A stretch of DNA of 64,000 nt. It comes from Hymenobacter mucosus (GTDB lineage Bacteria; Bacteroidota; Bacteroidia; Cytophagales; Hymenobacteraceae). A program made the translations under genes and the position numbers. Location: assembly GCF_900188255.1 (NCBI RefSeq), contig NZ_FZNS01000002.1, positions 186,001 through 250,000 of the forward strand, in the 5' to 3' direction. This document shows, piece after piece, positions 54,741-62,818 of this stretch. Every line of letters starts with the position of its first letter. Within the stretch, counting starts at the first letter, position 1. The notes beneath the pieces are model-generated. The model saw only the letters and a program-made list of their open reading frames with translations, ran no database searches and had not been told where the DNA came from.

Positions 54741-56084
54741 CTACTGGAAGAAGTTGATGATTTGCTTAATAATTAACACGTAGGCCATCAGACTTAGAAT
54801 CAGGAACATGCCTACCTTTTGCGCATTTTCCAAAAATCTATCTGAGGGCTTGCGGCCTGCTACCATTTCGTAGAGTAGGAACAACACGTGGCCCCCATCA
54901 AGGGCAGGAATCGGCAGCAGATTCATGAAGGCCAGCACCATGGAAAGCATACCCGTCAGCGTCCAGAACCGAATCCAGTTCCACTTACCTCCGTACTGCT
55001 TTGCAATTTCAACTGGGCCACCTACTGACTTGCTGAAGGAAGCCTCTCCGCGGAAAATCTTAGCAAATCCTTTGATTTGACCGGTAATAACGGCAAAAGC
55101 ATTCTTGGCCCCTACTGGCACCGAGCTAGCCAACGAATAGTGCCGCACCGATTCGTGCAACAGCAAACGTGGGTGGAAGCCAAGCGTGCCTTCCGGCGTT
55201 ACCGTCATAGGCAGGGGAACTGTCTGGCCCGCTCGCTCTACTAGCACCGTGGTTTTCTTACCAGCGTAGGTGCGAAGCGTCTGTTGCAATTCATGGAAGA
55301 ACCCAACTTTCTGCGAGCCAACCTGGAGAATCTTATCTTCTGCTTTTAGGCCGCCTTTGGAAGCCGGAGTGCCTGCTTCTACCGACTCGACCACGAAGGG
55401 CGACCGAGCCAGCACAAACGCTTCCTCACCTTGGTCGGTAAGGCGGTCCATGAAGTTGTTAGGCACGGGTACATCCACGAGTTGCCCATTGCGGTCCACG
55501 GTGTAGTAGGCATTGTTCCCCAGAATTACATCGGGGCTATACACATCGTTGAACTCCTCAAACGGACGGCCGTTGATTTTTACGATTCTGTCGCCGGGCT
55601 GGAAGCCAATCTCTTTACCCAGCTTGTTGGGAGCTATACCGTAGCGCACTTCCGACGCGGGCAGGTAGCTTTCGCCTTGGGTGTACGTGAGGAAGGTGAA
55701 GATGACGATGCCCGTGATGACGTTCATGATAATACCGCCCAGCATCACAATCAGGCGCTGCCAGGCTGGCTTTGCCCGAAACTCGTTTGGCTGAGGCTCA
55801 GCAGCTAGGCTTTCGGCATCCTGCGTTTCGTCGATCATGCCGTGGATGGCTACGTAGCCACCCAGCGGGAACCAGCCCAGACCATACTCCGTCTCACCGA
55901 TTTTTTTCTTGAATAGGGCGAAGTTCATCACCCCAGGCAATGGAAATAGGAAGTCGAAGAAGATATAGAACTTATCGACCCGAATTTTAAAGTATTTGGC
56001 AGTTGCAAAGTGTCCGAACTCGTGCAGGCCCACCAGAAGAGAAAGACCCAGCAGCATCTGCCCGGCCATGTTTAGTCCTTCCAA
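54741..56084 (-). CDS. rseP: site-2 intramembrane zinc metalloprotease RseP
   Basis: RseP cuts membrane-anchored anti-sigma factors and remnant signal peptides inside the membrane. The 447-residue protein has the zinc motif HEFGH in LLVGLHEFGHFATAKYF (about residues 21-25), a long insertion before the second helix, two PDZ-like regions (GFQPGDRIVKINGRPFEEF and KGGLKAEDKILQVGSQKV), and the C-terminal third ligand in LLPIPALDGGHVLFLLYE. A later ATG at 56069 is also possible. dxr is 132 bases upstream on the same strand, the common dxr-rseP order. Confidence 0.95.
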   Translation of the reverse strand: MEGLNMAGQMLLGLSLLVGLHEFGHFATAKYFKIRVDKFYIFFDFLFPLPGVMNFALFKKKIGETEYGLGWFPLGGYVAIHGMIDETQDAESLAAEPQPNEFRAKPAWQRLIVMLGGIIMNVITGIVIFTFLTYTQGESYLPASEVRYGIAPNKLGKEIGFQPGDRIVKINGRPFEEFNDVYSPDVILGNNAYYTVDRNGQLVDVPVPNNFMDRLTDQGEEAFVLARSPFVVESVEAGTPASKGGLKAEDKILQVGSQKVGFFHELQQTLRTYAGKKTTVLVERAGQTVPLPMTVTPEGTLGFHPRLLLHESVRHYSLASSVPVGAKNAFAVITGQIKGFAKIFRGEASFSKSVGGPVEIAKQYGGKWNWIRFWTLTGMLSMVLAFMNLLPIPALDGGHVLFLLYEMVAGRKPSDRFLENAQKVGMFLILSLMAYVLIIKQIINFFQ

Positions 56085-56216
56085 CGAAATAGGGTAATGA
56101 GGTGATTAAGTAAGGGGGAGCAGGTGATAGACAGCGCAATGCCCAACTACCAGCGCTACAAACAACGCACCGAACGGAACGACAGTGCCCCGGCCAGCGG
56201 CATTTCGGCCACTGTG

Positions 56217-57389
56217 TCAGCCACGGCCTACCAGCTCCTGCGCCACCCGTCGGGTTTCGTAGTCGGTTTGCACGTAGTCGTCGAGGGTTGGGGAGGCAAG
56301 GTACGAAACCCGCGCGAGGCTGGTTTCTACTACATCCGACATTTCGAGGAAGCCAATTTCATCGCGTAGAAAAGCAGCCACGGCTACTTCGTTGGCTGCA
56401 TTTAACACGCAGGGCGCGTTGCCAGCCTGCCGCATGGCCCCAAAAGCCAAGGCTAGATTGCGGAAAGCGGAGGTGTCGGGCTGCTCGAAGGTAAGCTGGG
56501 GGTAGTCGAGAAAGGAAAAGCGCGGGAAGCTCGACGGCAGCCGTTGTGGGTAACCGAGGGCGTACTGAATGGGCAGCTTCATATCGGGCAGACCAAGTTG
56601 GGCTTTCAAGGACCCGTCTTCGAACTGCACTAAGGAGTGAATGATGCTTTGTGGATGCACCACTACATCAATTTGGTCATCGCGCAACCCAAACAGCCAC
56701 TTAGCCTCAATCACCTCCAGGCCTTTGTTCATGAGAGATGCCGAGTCGATGGTGATTTTGGCGCCCATGTCCCAGTTAGGATGTTTGAGAGCCTGGGCCT
56801 TGGTTACTTGGGCTAGCTGAGCCGCCGTACGCCCGCGGAAAGGCCCACCAGATGCCGTCAGAATGATCTTTTCAATAGGGTTTTGTTCCTCCCCTACTAA
56901 GCACTGAAAAATAGCCGAGTGCTCGGAATCAACGGGGTATAGGCCTACTCCGTGCTCCTTCACTAGTTCTGTGATGAGCTGACCGGCCACGACTAGGGTT
57001 TCCTTATTGGCGAGGGCAATGGTTTTGCCGGCCCGAATGGCGCGCACCGTAGGCAGCAAACCCGCGTATCCTACCATAGCCGTCAGCACCACGTCCACAT
57101 CGTCGCGGCCCGCAACGTCGGCAAGGGCAGCGGCACCAGTTAGAACTTCCGTGTCGGGCTGGCTGGCTAGAGCTGCTTTCACAACGGCATACTTGGCTTC
57201 GTCGCCAATAACCACGGCGGCGGGCCGAAACTCGCGGGCCTGCTGTATTAGTAAGTCGGCGTTCGACTGGGCCGAGAGGGCCGTAATGGTAAACTTGCCG
57301 GGTTGGGCACGCACTACGTCCAGAGCTTGAGTACCGATGGAACCGGTAGAACCAAGTAGGGTAAGACGCTTAGGAATGAAATCGGGCAT
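56217..57389 (-). CDS. dxr: 1-deoxy-D-xylulose 5-phosphate reductoisomerase
   Basis: DXR makes 2-C-methyl-D-erythritol 4-phosphate with NADPH in the MEP isoprenoid pathway. The 390-residue product has the NADPH site LTLLGSTGSIGTQALDVV at the start, ALANKETLVVAGQLI, the metal and substrate block PVDSEHSAIFQCLVGE, ILTASGGPFRG, HPNWDMGAKITIDSASLMNKGLEVIEA and PQSIIHSLVQFEDGS, then the C-terminal CVLNAANEVAVAAFL. Length fits the family (about 390). It shares direction with rseP. Confidence 0.97.
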   Translation of the reverse strand: MPDFIPKRLTLLGSTGSIGTQALDVVRAQPGKFTITALSAQSNADLLIQQAREFRPAAVVIGDEAKYAVVKAALASQPDTEVLTGAAALADVAGRDDVDVVLTAMVGYAGLLPTVRAIRAGKTIALANKETLVVAGQLITELVKEHGVGLYPVDSEHSAIFQCLVGEEQNPIEKIILTASGGPFRGRTAAQLAQVTKAQALKHPNWDMGAKITIDSASLMNKGLEVIEAKWLFGLRDDQIDVVVHPQSIIHSLVQFEDGSLKAQLGLPDMKLPIQYALGYPQRLPSSFPRFSFLDYPQLTFEQPDTSAFRNLALAFGAMRQAGNAPCVLNAANEVAVAAFLRDEIGFLEMSDVVETSLARVSYLASPTLDDYVQTDYETRRVAQELVGRG

Positions 57390-57414
57390 AGAATAGGAAG
57401 AGGCGGGACTAGGA

Positions 57415-57422
57415 CAAAGTTA
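57415..57422 (-). promoter_or_regulatory. -7 box of dxr
   Basis: TAACTTTG on the minus strand matches TAnnTTTG exactly, 25 bases before the dxr start; no TTG is found at the usual distance. Confidence 0.45.
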
Positions 57423-57859
57423 CACGAAGCCTCATCAGTTGCCTTACTTCTTATTCCTGACCGAGCCGTTACATACATCTGCTTCTTCCATTCCCTTTAC
57501 CCAACCACGAAGCCCCTCATTACGAACTGCTGTTAGCTTGACTAGCACCTGGCAGCTATCCGTTGGGCAGATGGAGCCACAGGTGAAGCCCTTGGTTTGG
57601 TCAGGCTAAGCTAGGAACAGTGCTTCTTCTTACGCATCCCTATATTGTAACCACGCTATTTGCGATGCTCTGAAGGGCTTCAGAAAATTGGTATCTGTAG
57701 CGTACAACTTTAGCACGCGTTGTAAAGAGGATTGAGTCGCTAATCGGAAGCCTGATAGGTTTTGCATGCTTTGCATTCAGCTAATGTTGAGTTTGAGCCC
57801 CAGCAATAGAAGCAAAGCACATGAGTACTAAGCGCAAGCCTGTCTTTGCATACCCTACT
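57423..57859. other. intergenic stretch without recognisable features
   Basis: About 440 bases between the dxr promoter and the GreA-like gene. I see no open reading frame with a plausible product, no tRNA cloverleaf and no strong hairpin. Confidence 0.5.
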
Positions 57860-58324
57860 TTATTGAACTGACAGAACCTGCACTGACTTCCCATTAAACA
57901 TGGCTTGCTCCCCAGCCCGTTTGCCAGCCAGGGCCGCGGCTACCGGTGCGGCAGCCGATACGGCGAAATAGTCTCGCCCCTCTACTATCAGTTTGCCAGC
58001 ACTGATGCTGATGTAGAACTGGCCCATACTGGTGTGTACCAAGGCGCCGGGCCGCACCGTGTCGCAGGGCAGTTCGGGCAGGATGCGCTGCAACTCGCCT
58101 TGTAGCTGCTGGGCCTGGTGAAGCTGTACTTTGTTCCGGTCCCGCTCGTTCTGCGCCATAGCGCGGCCGGTTTCATATTTGTCGCCGGCGCTGCTCTTGG
58201 TTTCAGAGTTGGCCGATTCTTGGGCGGCGTTGATGGCTGCCTGGCATGCTTCTATGCGTTCCTGCACGTAGGCTAGGCAAGCAGCATGGAGGCGGGATTT
58301 GAGTAGCTGGTCTGGGCCGGCCAT
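57860..58324 (-). CDS. GreA/GreB C-terminal-domain-like protein
   Basis: A 154-residue cytoplasmic protein of a family common in Bacteroidota and often mislabelled 3-oxoacyl-ACP synthase. The N-terminal half is helical and probably coiled coil (RIEACQAAINAAQESANSE, TKSSAGDKYETGRAMAQNERD, QLHQAQQLQGELQRI); the C-terminal half (VRPGALVHTSMGQFYISI, then SPLG-like SAAAPVAAALAGKRAGEQ) resembles the FKBP-like domain of GreA. This suggests contact with RNA polymerase, but transcript-cleavage acidic tip residues are not clear, so function is inference. It lies downstream of the EEP-family gene on the same strand. Confidence 0.75.
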   Translation of the reverse strand: MAGPDQLLKSRLHAACLAYVQERIEACQAAINAAQESANSETKSSAGDKYETGRAMAQNERDRNKVQLHQAQQLQGELQRILPELPCDTVRPGALVHTSMGQFYISISAGKLIVEGRDYFAVSAAAPVAAALAGKRAGEQAMFNGKSVQVLSVQ

Positions 58325-58345
58325 AGCAAGAAAGAGAAAAGCGGG

Positions 58346-59191
58346 TTAGCGTAGTACTACGTCAGCCACCACCGGAAAGTGGTCGGAGGGGTAGAGGCCG
58401 CGCAGAGAATCAGTTAGGACGCCGTAGGTGAGCACCGCGTACTCTTTGCTGACAAAAATGTAGTCGATGCGGTCAGTTAGGGGCGCATCCAGCTTGAAGC
58501 CAGTGAAGGTGCCTACCGGGCCGTACGCGGGCCGCTTGGTGCTTCGGTACGTGTCGGTCAATAGCGTCTGCATAGTTTGGATCTGCTCCGTGTCAGGGGT
58601 AGAGTTGAAGTCGCCGGTGCAGATAACGGGAGCGTTCTTCGCAATTTCTTTGATCTTCTGCACCATTAGCTTGCCCGATTGGCGCCGGGCCTCTATGCCT
58701 TCGTGGTCGAAGTGCACGCTGAAGAAAAAGAACTCTTGCTTGGTTTTCAAATCCTGAAACTTGGCCCACGTACAAATGCGGTTACAGCACGTGGCGTCCC
58801 AGCCCTTGGACGGCTGATTGGGCGTTTGGCTAAGCCAAAAGTCACCGGTTTGCAGCATTTTTAAGCGGCTCTTACGGTAGAAAATAGCCGAGTGCTCACC
58901 GGCTTCCTTACCGTCGTCGCGTCCACTCCCTACAAAGGCGTATTCCGATAGCTCGGCTACGTCGTTGAGTTGGCCACGAAACCCCTCCTGGGTACCAAAC
59001 ACATCAAAGTTGTGGTAGCGCACCAAGTTTTTAACCATGTCCTTGCGGTTAGGCCAAGCATTTACTCCGTCGCTGGCCACGTTCAGGCGCAGGTTGTAGG
59101 TAGCAACACGCAGGGGCAGCTCGGCTTTTTGAGCAACGGTTTGCTGGCTCACAAGCAGAGCACTTAGCAGGATAAGGAAAAGCAGACGCAT
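58346..59191 (-). CDS. secreted endonuclease/exonuclease/phosphatase family protein
   Basis: A 281-residue EEP-fold hydrolase with signal peptide MRLLFLILLSALLVSQQTVAQ. Metal and catalytic residues are visible in RVATYNLRLNV (Asn), VFGTQEGFRGQ (Glu), FFFSVHFDHEG (His), VICTGDFNSTP (Asp, Asn) and the terminal GLYPSDHFPVVADVVL (Asp-His). The group includes secreted phosphodiesterases acting on sugar phosphates, nucleic acids or lipids; substrate cannot be set. Export suggests phosphate scavenging or polymer degradation. Confidence 0.9.
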   Translation of the reverse strand: MRLLFLILLSALLVSQQTVAQKAELPLRVATYNLRLNVASDGVNAWPNRKDMVKNLVRYHNFDVFGTQEGFRGQLNDVAELSEYAFVGSGRDDGKEAGEHSAIFYRKSRLKMLQTGDFWLSQTPNQPSKGWDATCCNRICTWAKFQDLKTKQEFFFFSVHFDHEGIEARRQSGKLMVQKIKEIAKNAPVICTGDFNSTPDTEQIQTMQTLLTDTYRSTKRPAYGPVGTFTGFKLDAPLTDRIDYIFVSKEYAVLTYGVLTDSLRGLYPSDHFPVVADVVLR

Positions 59192-59233
59192 AGGTAGGTT
59201 TGGAAGATGAAAGCGGGGTCAAATTACGCTTAT

Positions 59234-59701
59234 CTAACTTTCTGCCGTGTTTTCCTTTGCGAGGCGTTGCACGGCAGCTTGCACAGTGTTTACCCAGTTC
59301 AAGTCCTCGGGCTGCACTACTACCACCCGAAACCCGTAAGGCTCCCCTTCCAGTCGCACTCCTTCTGAATCATCTACAAGCAGAGTAATCCCGAACGTAG
59401 GTGGGTACTTGGTGCATCGTACTCGCACCTCACGGTTGTGACGCTGCTGGTTGACGACGCCATCTAGGCAGATACCATGTAGCCAGAATAGCCGCCGAAT
59501 ATGCCACACGCTGCGGTAAGAAGTTGTATACACCCATATTTCTAATCCATGAGCCCGACATAGACCAGCGGCTCGCGCCATTCCTTGGCGTAGACCTTCC
59601 TCACCGAGCAAGCGCGACAGTAGCGGCCAGCGCGGCTGTTCGAGTGGAAAATTATGGTTATTGCGGACTAGGGTGTTATCGAGGTCGAAGGCAAGGCGCA
59701 T
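59234..59701 (-). CDS. HAD superfamily hydrolase
   Basis: A 155-residue single-domain HAD protein. Motif I is FDLDNTLV (Asp5 nucleophile, Asp7), motif II is VYTTSYRS and motif III/IV is LLVDDSEGV near residue 113. There is no large cap domain. HAD enzymes of this size act as small phosphatases; the target is unknown. The gene reads away from the GH3 gene on the same strand, with a short ORF between them. Confidence 0.82.
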   Translation of the reverse strand: MRLAFDLDNTLVRNNHNFPLEQPRWPLLSRLLGEEGLRQGMARAAGLCRAHGLEIWVYTTSYRSVWHIRRLFWLHGICLDGVVNQQRHNREVRVRCTKYPPTFGITLLVDDSEGVRLEGEPYGFRVVVVQPEDLNWVNTVQAAVQRLAKENTAES

Positions 59702-59726
59702 ACACTACCAGCAGAAAAAGCCGCAC

Positions 59727-59924
59727 CTAGAAAAGCCCCACTACAGACGGGCTATTAGCAGATCCACCACACTGAAGCCAGGCCAACGCTCCCAAAAGGT
59801 AGGCTACCACTCTTCTTGCAGCAATTGAGCATGCTATTCTTGAGTGCGCCTGGAAGAAGACGGCGGCTAGTAGGGCAGTCAAAGCTACTACCCCGGCTGA
59901 TACAGAAAGCTTTTCTTCACGCAT
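59727..59924 (-). CDS. possible small membrane protein downstream of the GH3 gene
   Basis: A 65-residue reading frame whose ATG lies two bases after the GH3 stop, allowing translational coupling. It has two hydrophobic stretches (VVALTALLAAVFFQA and VVAYLLGALAWLQ) separated by a basic loop, and starts MREEKLSVSAG. No family is recognised and composition alone cannot prove it is a gene. Confidence 0.35.
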   Translation of the reverse strand: MREEKLSVSAGVVALTALLAAVFFQAHSRIACSIAARRVVAYLLGALAWLQCGGSANSPSVVGLF

Positions 59925-59926
59925 AG

Positions 59927-61420
59927 TTAGCTATTATGTAAGCCGTCTGCGACTCCCCTATCGTTGCTGAGGCGGGGTACTTTGTTTTGGCCTCCTAGCT
60001 TGCCCAAGCTTTTCATGTAGCGCTGGAAGGCTCCGGCCGACAACGCCGTAAGCTGCAGCGGAGCCAAGATATTGCCGCTAAGCAAATCATCGTAGTAAAC
60101 GTTGCGGCGGCGCAGGCCCGTATCCAGGGCGGCGGCAAAAGCGGCAGCGTCGTGAGGAGGCTGGGCAAACTCAATGAGCCACTCGTGGCGGGACGGCACG
60201 GCCGGGTCGTCGCTGACGCGCGGCGCAACGGTGAATTCTACTACCTCTACCTCGGGGTGTTGCTGCATGGCCTCGCGCAGCGCTTGCTCTACTTCCTCGC
60301 CAATTACGTGCTCTCCGAAGGCAGAGAGAAAGTGCTTGATACGCCCCGACACAACCACCCGGAAAGGGTATTTTTGAGTGAACCGCACCGTGTCGCCGAT
60401 GCTGTAGCCCCAAAGGCCGGCATTGGAGTTCAGCACGAGAGCGTACTGCTGGTCCAGCTCCACGTCGGCCAGCGTCAGGCGAGGTGGGTTGGGCTCGAAG
60501 AACCGCTCAGCCGGAATAAATTCAAAGAAGATACCCGCATCAAGCAGCAGCAGCATGCCCGGGTTGCCGGGCTCGTCCTGGAAAGCTAGGAAACCTTCGG
60601 AAGCAGGAAACAACTCAATGCTGTCCACTGGGCGACCAATGGTATCGAAGAGCTTCTTGCGGTAGGGCTCGAAGTTGACGCCCCCGTATACAAACAAGTC
60701 GAACTGCGGGAATACTTCCCCCACGGGCCGGCCGGTGCGGGCCACTAGGCGGTCGAAGTACATTTGCACCCAAGGCGGAATCCCCGAAATCAGGGTCATG
60801 GGCTGGGGTAGCGTTTCTTCCACAATGCGGTCCAGCTTCGTCTCCCAATCCTCAATGATATTGGTCTGGTAGCTGGGCATCTGGTTGCGGCGCAGATAGG
60901 CCGGCACGTGATGATTGGCAATACCCGACAGGCGCCCCGTGTGAATACCGCCCACGGTTTCCAGCTCCGGACTGCCCGATAGGAAAATGAGCTTCCCATC
61001 CAGAAACTGGCTTTTACCGGTGCGGTGCACGTAGTGCAGAAGTGCGTCTCGGGCTCCGTCAATGTGGTTAGCGATGCTCTCCTTGGTGATGGGAATATAC
61101 TTGGCGCCGCTGGTGGTACCGCTGGTTTTGGCGAGGTACAGGGGTTTACCGGGCCACAGCACATCAGGCTCCCCCGCTTTCACGCGGTCGAAATACGGAC
61201 TCAGGGCCTCGTAGTCGCGGACAGGAACGCGAGCAGCTAGGTCCTGTGCCGTGCGGGCGCTGCCTAGGTCATGGTCGCGCCCGAAGGCCGTGCGGGCGCC
61301 TTGGGTTAGTAGCTCGCGCACTACTCGCTGCTGGGTACCAATGGGGTCTTGCTGCCACTGGCGGTAGCGGTGCGCAACGTAGGCGGCCAGCGGCCTACTG
61401 AGAGAGGATTTCAGACCCAT
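59927..61420 (-). CDS. GH3 auxin-responsive promoter family acyl-adenylating protein
   Basis: A 497-residue member of the ANL adenylating superfamily. The ATP/phosphate loop is AKTSGTTSGAKYIPIT (about 107-122); other blocks are DFDPYFD-like SPYFDRVKAGEPDVL, YGGVNFEPY, ASEGFLAFQDE and YSIGDTVRFTQKYPFRVVVSGRIKHFLSAFGEHV. Plant GH3 enzymes join amino acids to hormones through an acyl-adenylate; bacterial versions are widespread in Bacteroidota, but their substrates are not known. The possible small membrane protein follows. Confidence 0.92.
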   Translation of the reverse strand: MGLKSSLSRPLAAYVAHRYRQWQQDPIGTQQRVVRELLTQGARTAFGRDHDLGSARTAQDLAARVPVRDYEALSPYFDRVKAGEPDVLWPGKPLYLAKTSGTTSGAKYIPITKESIANHIDGARDALLHYVHRTGKSQFLDGKLIFLSGSPELETVGGIHTGRLSGIANHHVPAYLRRNQMPSYQTNIIEDWETKLDRIVEETLPQPMTLISGIPPWVQMYFDRLVARTGRPVGEVFPQFDLFVYGGVNFEPYRKKLFDTIGRPVDSIELFPASEGFLAFQDEPGNPGMLLLLDAGIFFEFIPAERFFEPNPPRLTLADVELDQQYALVLNSNAGLWGYSIGDTVRFTQKYPFRVVVSGRIKHFLSAFGEHVIGEEVEQALREAMQQHPEVEVVEFTVAPRVSDDPAVPSRHEWLIEFAQPPHDAAAFAAALDTGLRRRNVYYDDLLSGNILAPLQLTALSAGAFQRYMKSLGKLGGQNKVPRLSNDRGVADGLHNS

Positions 61421-61597
61421 ATGATCAGACAGCGCAGTAAGGATAATGAGAACTTCATGGCCTACCTCGAACCAAGCAGGTAAACCAAAGGTACGCTTCT
61501 AGCAAAATTAGGGGCATAGCCACCAAGAGTTCATCCATTCCCCAACCTCGGCCGTACTAGGTCACACGTCATCTCTTACACTCCATATTTTTTACTC

Positions 61598-62026
61598 ATG
61601 ATTAACCAACGTGGCAATGCCGTTTGGAACGGCGACATCAAAGGCAGCGGCGAAATTTCTACCCAGAGCGGCACCGTAAAAGCCCCGTATTCAGTAGGTG
61701 CACGCTTCGAGGGCCAGAAAGGCACCAACCCTGAGGAGCTTATTGGCGCGGCCCACGCCGGCTGCTACACCATGTTCCTGACCAGCATCCTAACCAAGGA
61801 TGGCAAGCAAGTCAAGCAAATCCGCACCGAGTCGAAGGTGACGCTGGATACCTCGGGTGAGGTGCCCAAGGTGGTAAAAATTGCTCTTACTACAGAGGGT
61901 GAAGTAGAAGGCATCTCGGCCGAAGAGTTCCAGCAGTACGCGGAGAAAGCCAAAGACAACTGTCCCATCTCGGTTCTGCTAAAAGCTGTACCAGAAATGG
62001 AGTTGGCCTCCGTTACCCTCAAGTAA
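61598..62026 (+). CDS. OsmC family peroxiredoxin
   Basis: A 142-residue OsmC-type thiol peroxidase that reduces organic hydroperoxides. The first active Cys is in EELIGAAHAGCYTMFL (about residue 51), the second in KAKDNCPISVLLKAV (about residue 126) and the conserved Arg is in VGARFEGQKGTNPEEL. The N-terminus NQRGNAVWNGDIKGSGEIS matches the OsmC rather than the Ohr branch. It is monocistronic and divergent from the GH3 gene. Confidence 0.93.
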   Translation: MINQRGNAVWNGDIKGSGEISTQSGTVKAPYSVGARFEGQKGTNPEELIGAAHAGCYTMFLTSILTKDGKQVKQIRTESKVTLDTSGEVPKVVKIALTTEGEVEGISAEEFQQYAEKAKDNCPISVLLKAVPEMELASVTLK

Positions 62027-62197
62027 AACCGGTAGCTGTTGCTGCCTACTAAGCCCGCATCTACTAGCTAGCAGCCAGTAATGCGGGCTTTTTCTGATTA
62101 GTGTATAGCTGCTGCTTAAGTAGGTGCGTATGGCATAAAAGGGACTAGCATGCCCTCGGTGGCTGCCCTCCCGTGCATTCCCTAGCACTCATGTGTC

Positions 62198-62226
62198 TTT
62201 GAGTAGCGTCCGAAGTTCTATCTTTG
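62198..62226 (+). promoter_or_regulatory. promoter of the 62254 membrane protein gene
   Basis: TTTG (62198-62201), 17 bp, TATCTTTG (62219-62226) is a full consensus match. It overlaps an in-frame TTG at 62224, which argues that translation starts at the ATG at 62254 instead. Confidence 0.65.
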
Positions 62227-62253
62227 AACCTGACTTACCGCCACTACACCCGT

Positions 62254-62742
62254 ATGCCTCCAGCTTCTACTCGCATTCGTCTCCAACCCGCCAACACGCA
62301 GCGCATCCCCTTTCTGGGCCAGTTATTCCTGGGGTTGCTCTGGATTGGCTATACTATTGCCCTCATCGCAACGGGCGAAGGAGCCAGCGACATGCATTTT
62401 CTGCACTATGTGTTCCTGGTGTTTAGCCTAGTGTATGTAGGCTACGTGCTGGTGCACAACGCGCCCGTGTTTGGCACCCAGAGCTACCTTGAGTTTACCC
62501 CCGCCTACATTGTGCACAAAGACGGCCTGTTCCGTCCTAAGCAAGCCTTCCCAGCCGAAAACATTTCCTCTCTGGAACTGGTACCTCAGCAGCTGCGGGT
62601 GCAACTTGCAGAAGGCGGTACTTATGCCCTGAGTTTGCGCCAGGTAAAAGGTCTTAAGCGTAAGCGCGCCTTGCGCGAACAGGTGCGCACCTTTGCGGCC
62701 AAGCACAACATTCCCCTGCGCGACACGCAAGCTACCAGCTAA
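62254..62742 (+). CDS. small membrane protein with PH-like soluble tail
   Basis: A 162-residue protein with two hydrophobic helices (FLGQLFLGLLWIGYTIALI and MHFLHYVFLVFSLVYVGYVLV) followed by about 90 soluble residues. The tail (YLEFTPAYIVHKDGLF, then PAENISSLELVPQQLRVQLAEG) looks like a bacterial PH-type beta domain, similar to YdbT/DUF304-like proteins, but this is a weak resemblance. Function unknown. The ATG at 62254 follows directly from the promoter position. It ends at a strong terminator and converges on dnaA. Confidence 0.7.
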   Translation: MPPASTRIRLQPANTQRIPFLGQLFLGLLWIGYTIALIATGEGASDMHFLHYVFLVFSLVYVGYVLVHNAPVFGTQSYLEFTPAYIVHKDGLFRPKQAFPAENISSLELVPQQLRVQLAEGGTYALSLRQVKGLKRKRALREQVRTFAAKHNIPLRDTQATS

Positions 62743-62752
62743 GCGTTCTTGA

Positions 62753-62800
62753 GCTCACAAAAAAGCCCTCACTTGCGTAAGTGAGGGCTTTTTTGTGAGC
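62753..62800. terminator. bidirectional terminator between the membrane protein gene and dnaA
   Basis: Perfect 22-base arms (core AAAAAAGCCCTCACTT) with a four-base GCGT loop and T runs on both strands. Confidence 0.93.
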
Positions 62801-62818
62801 CTTAGTGTTGCTACTAGC

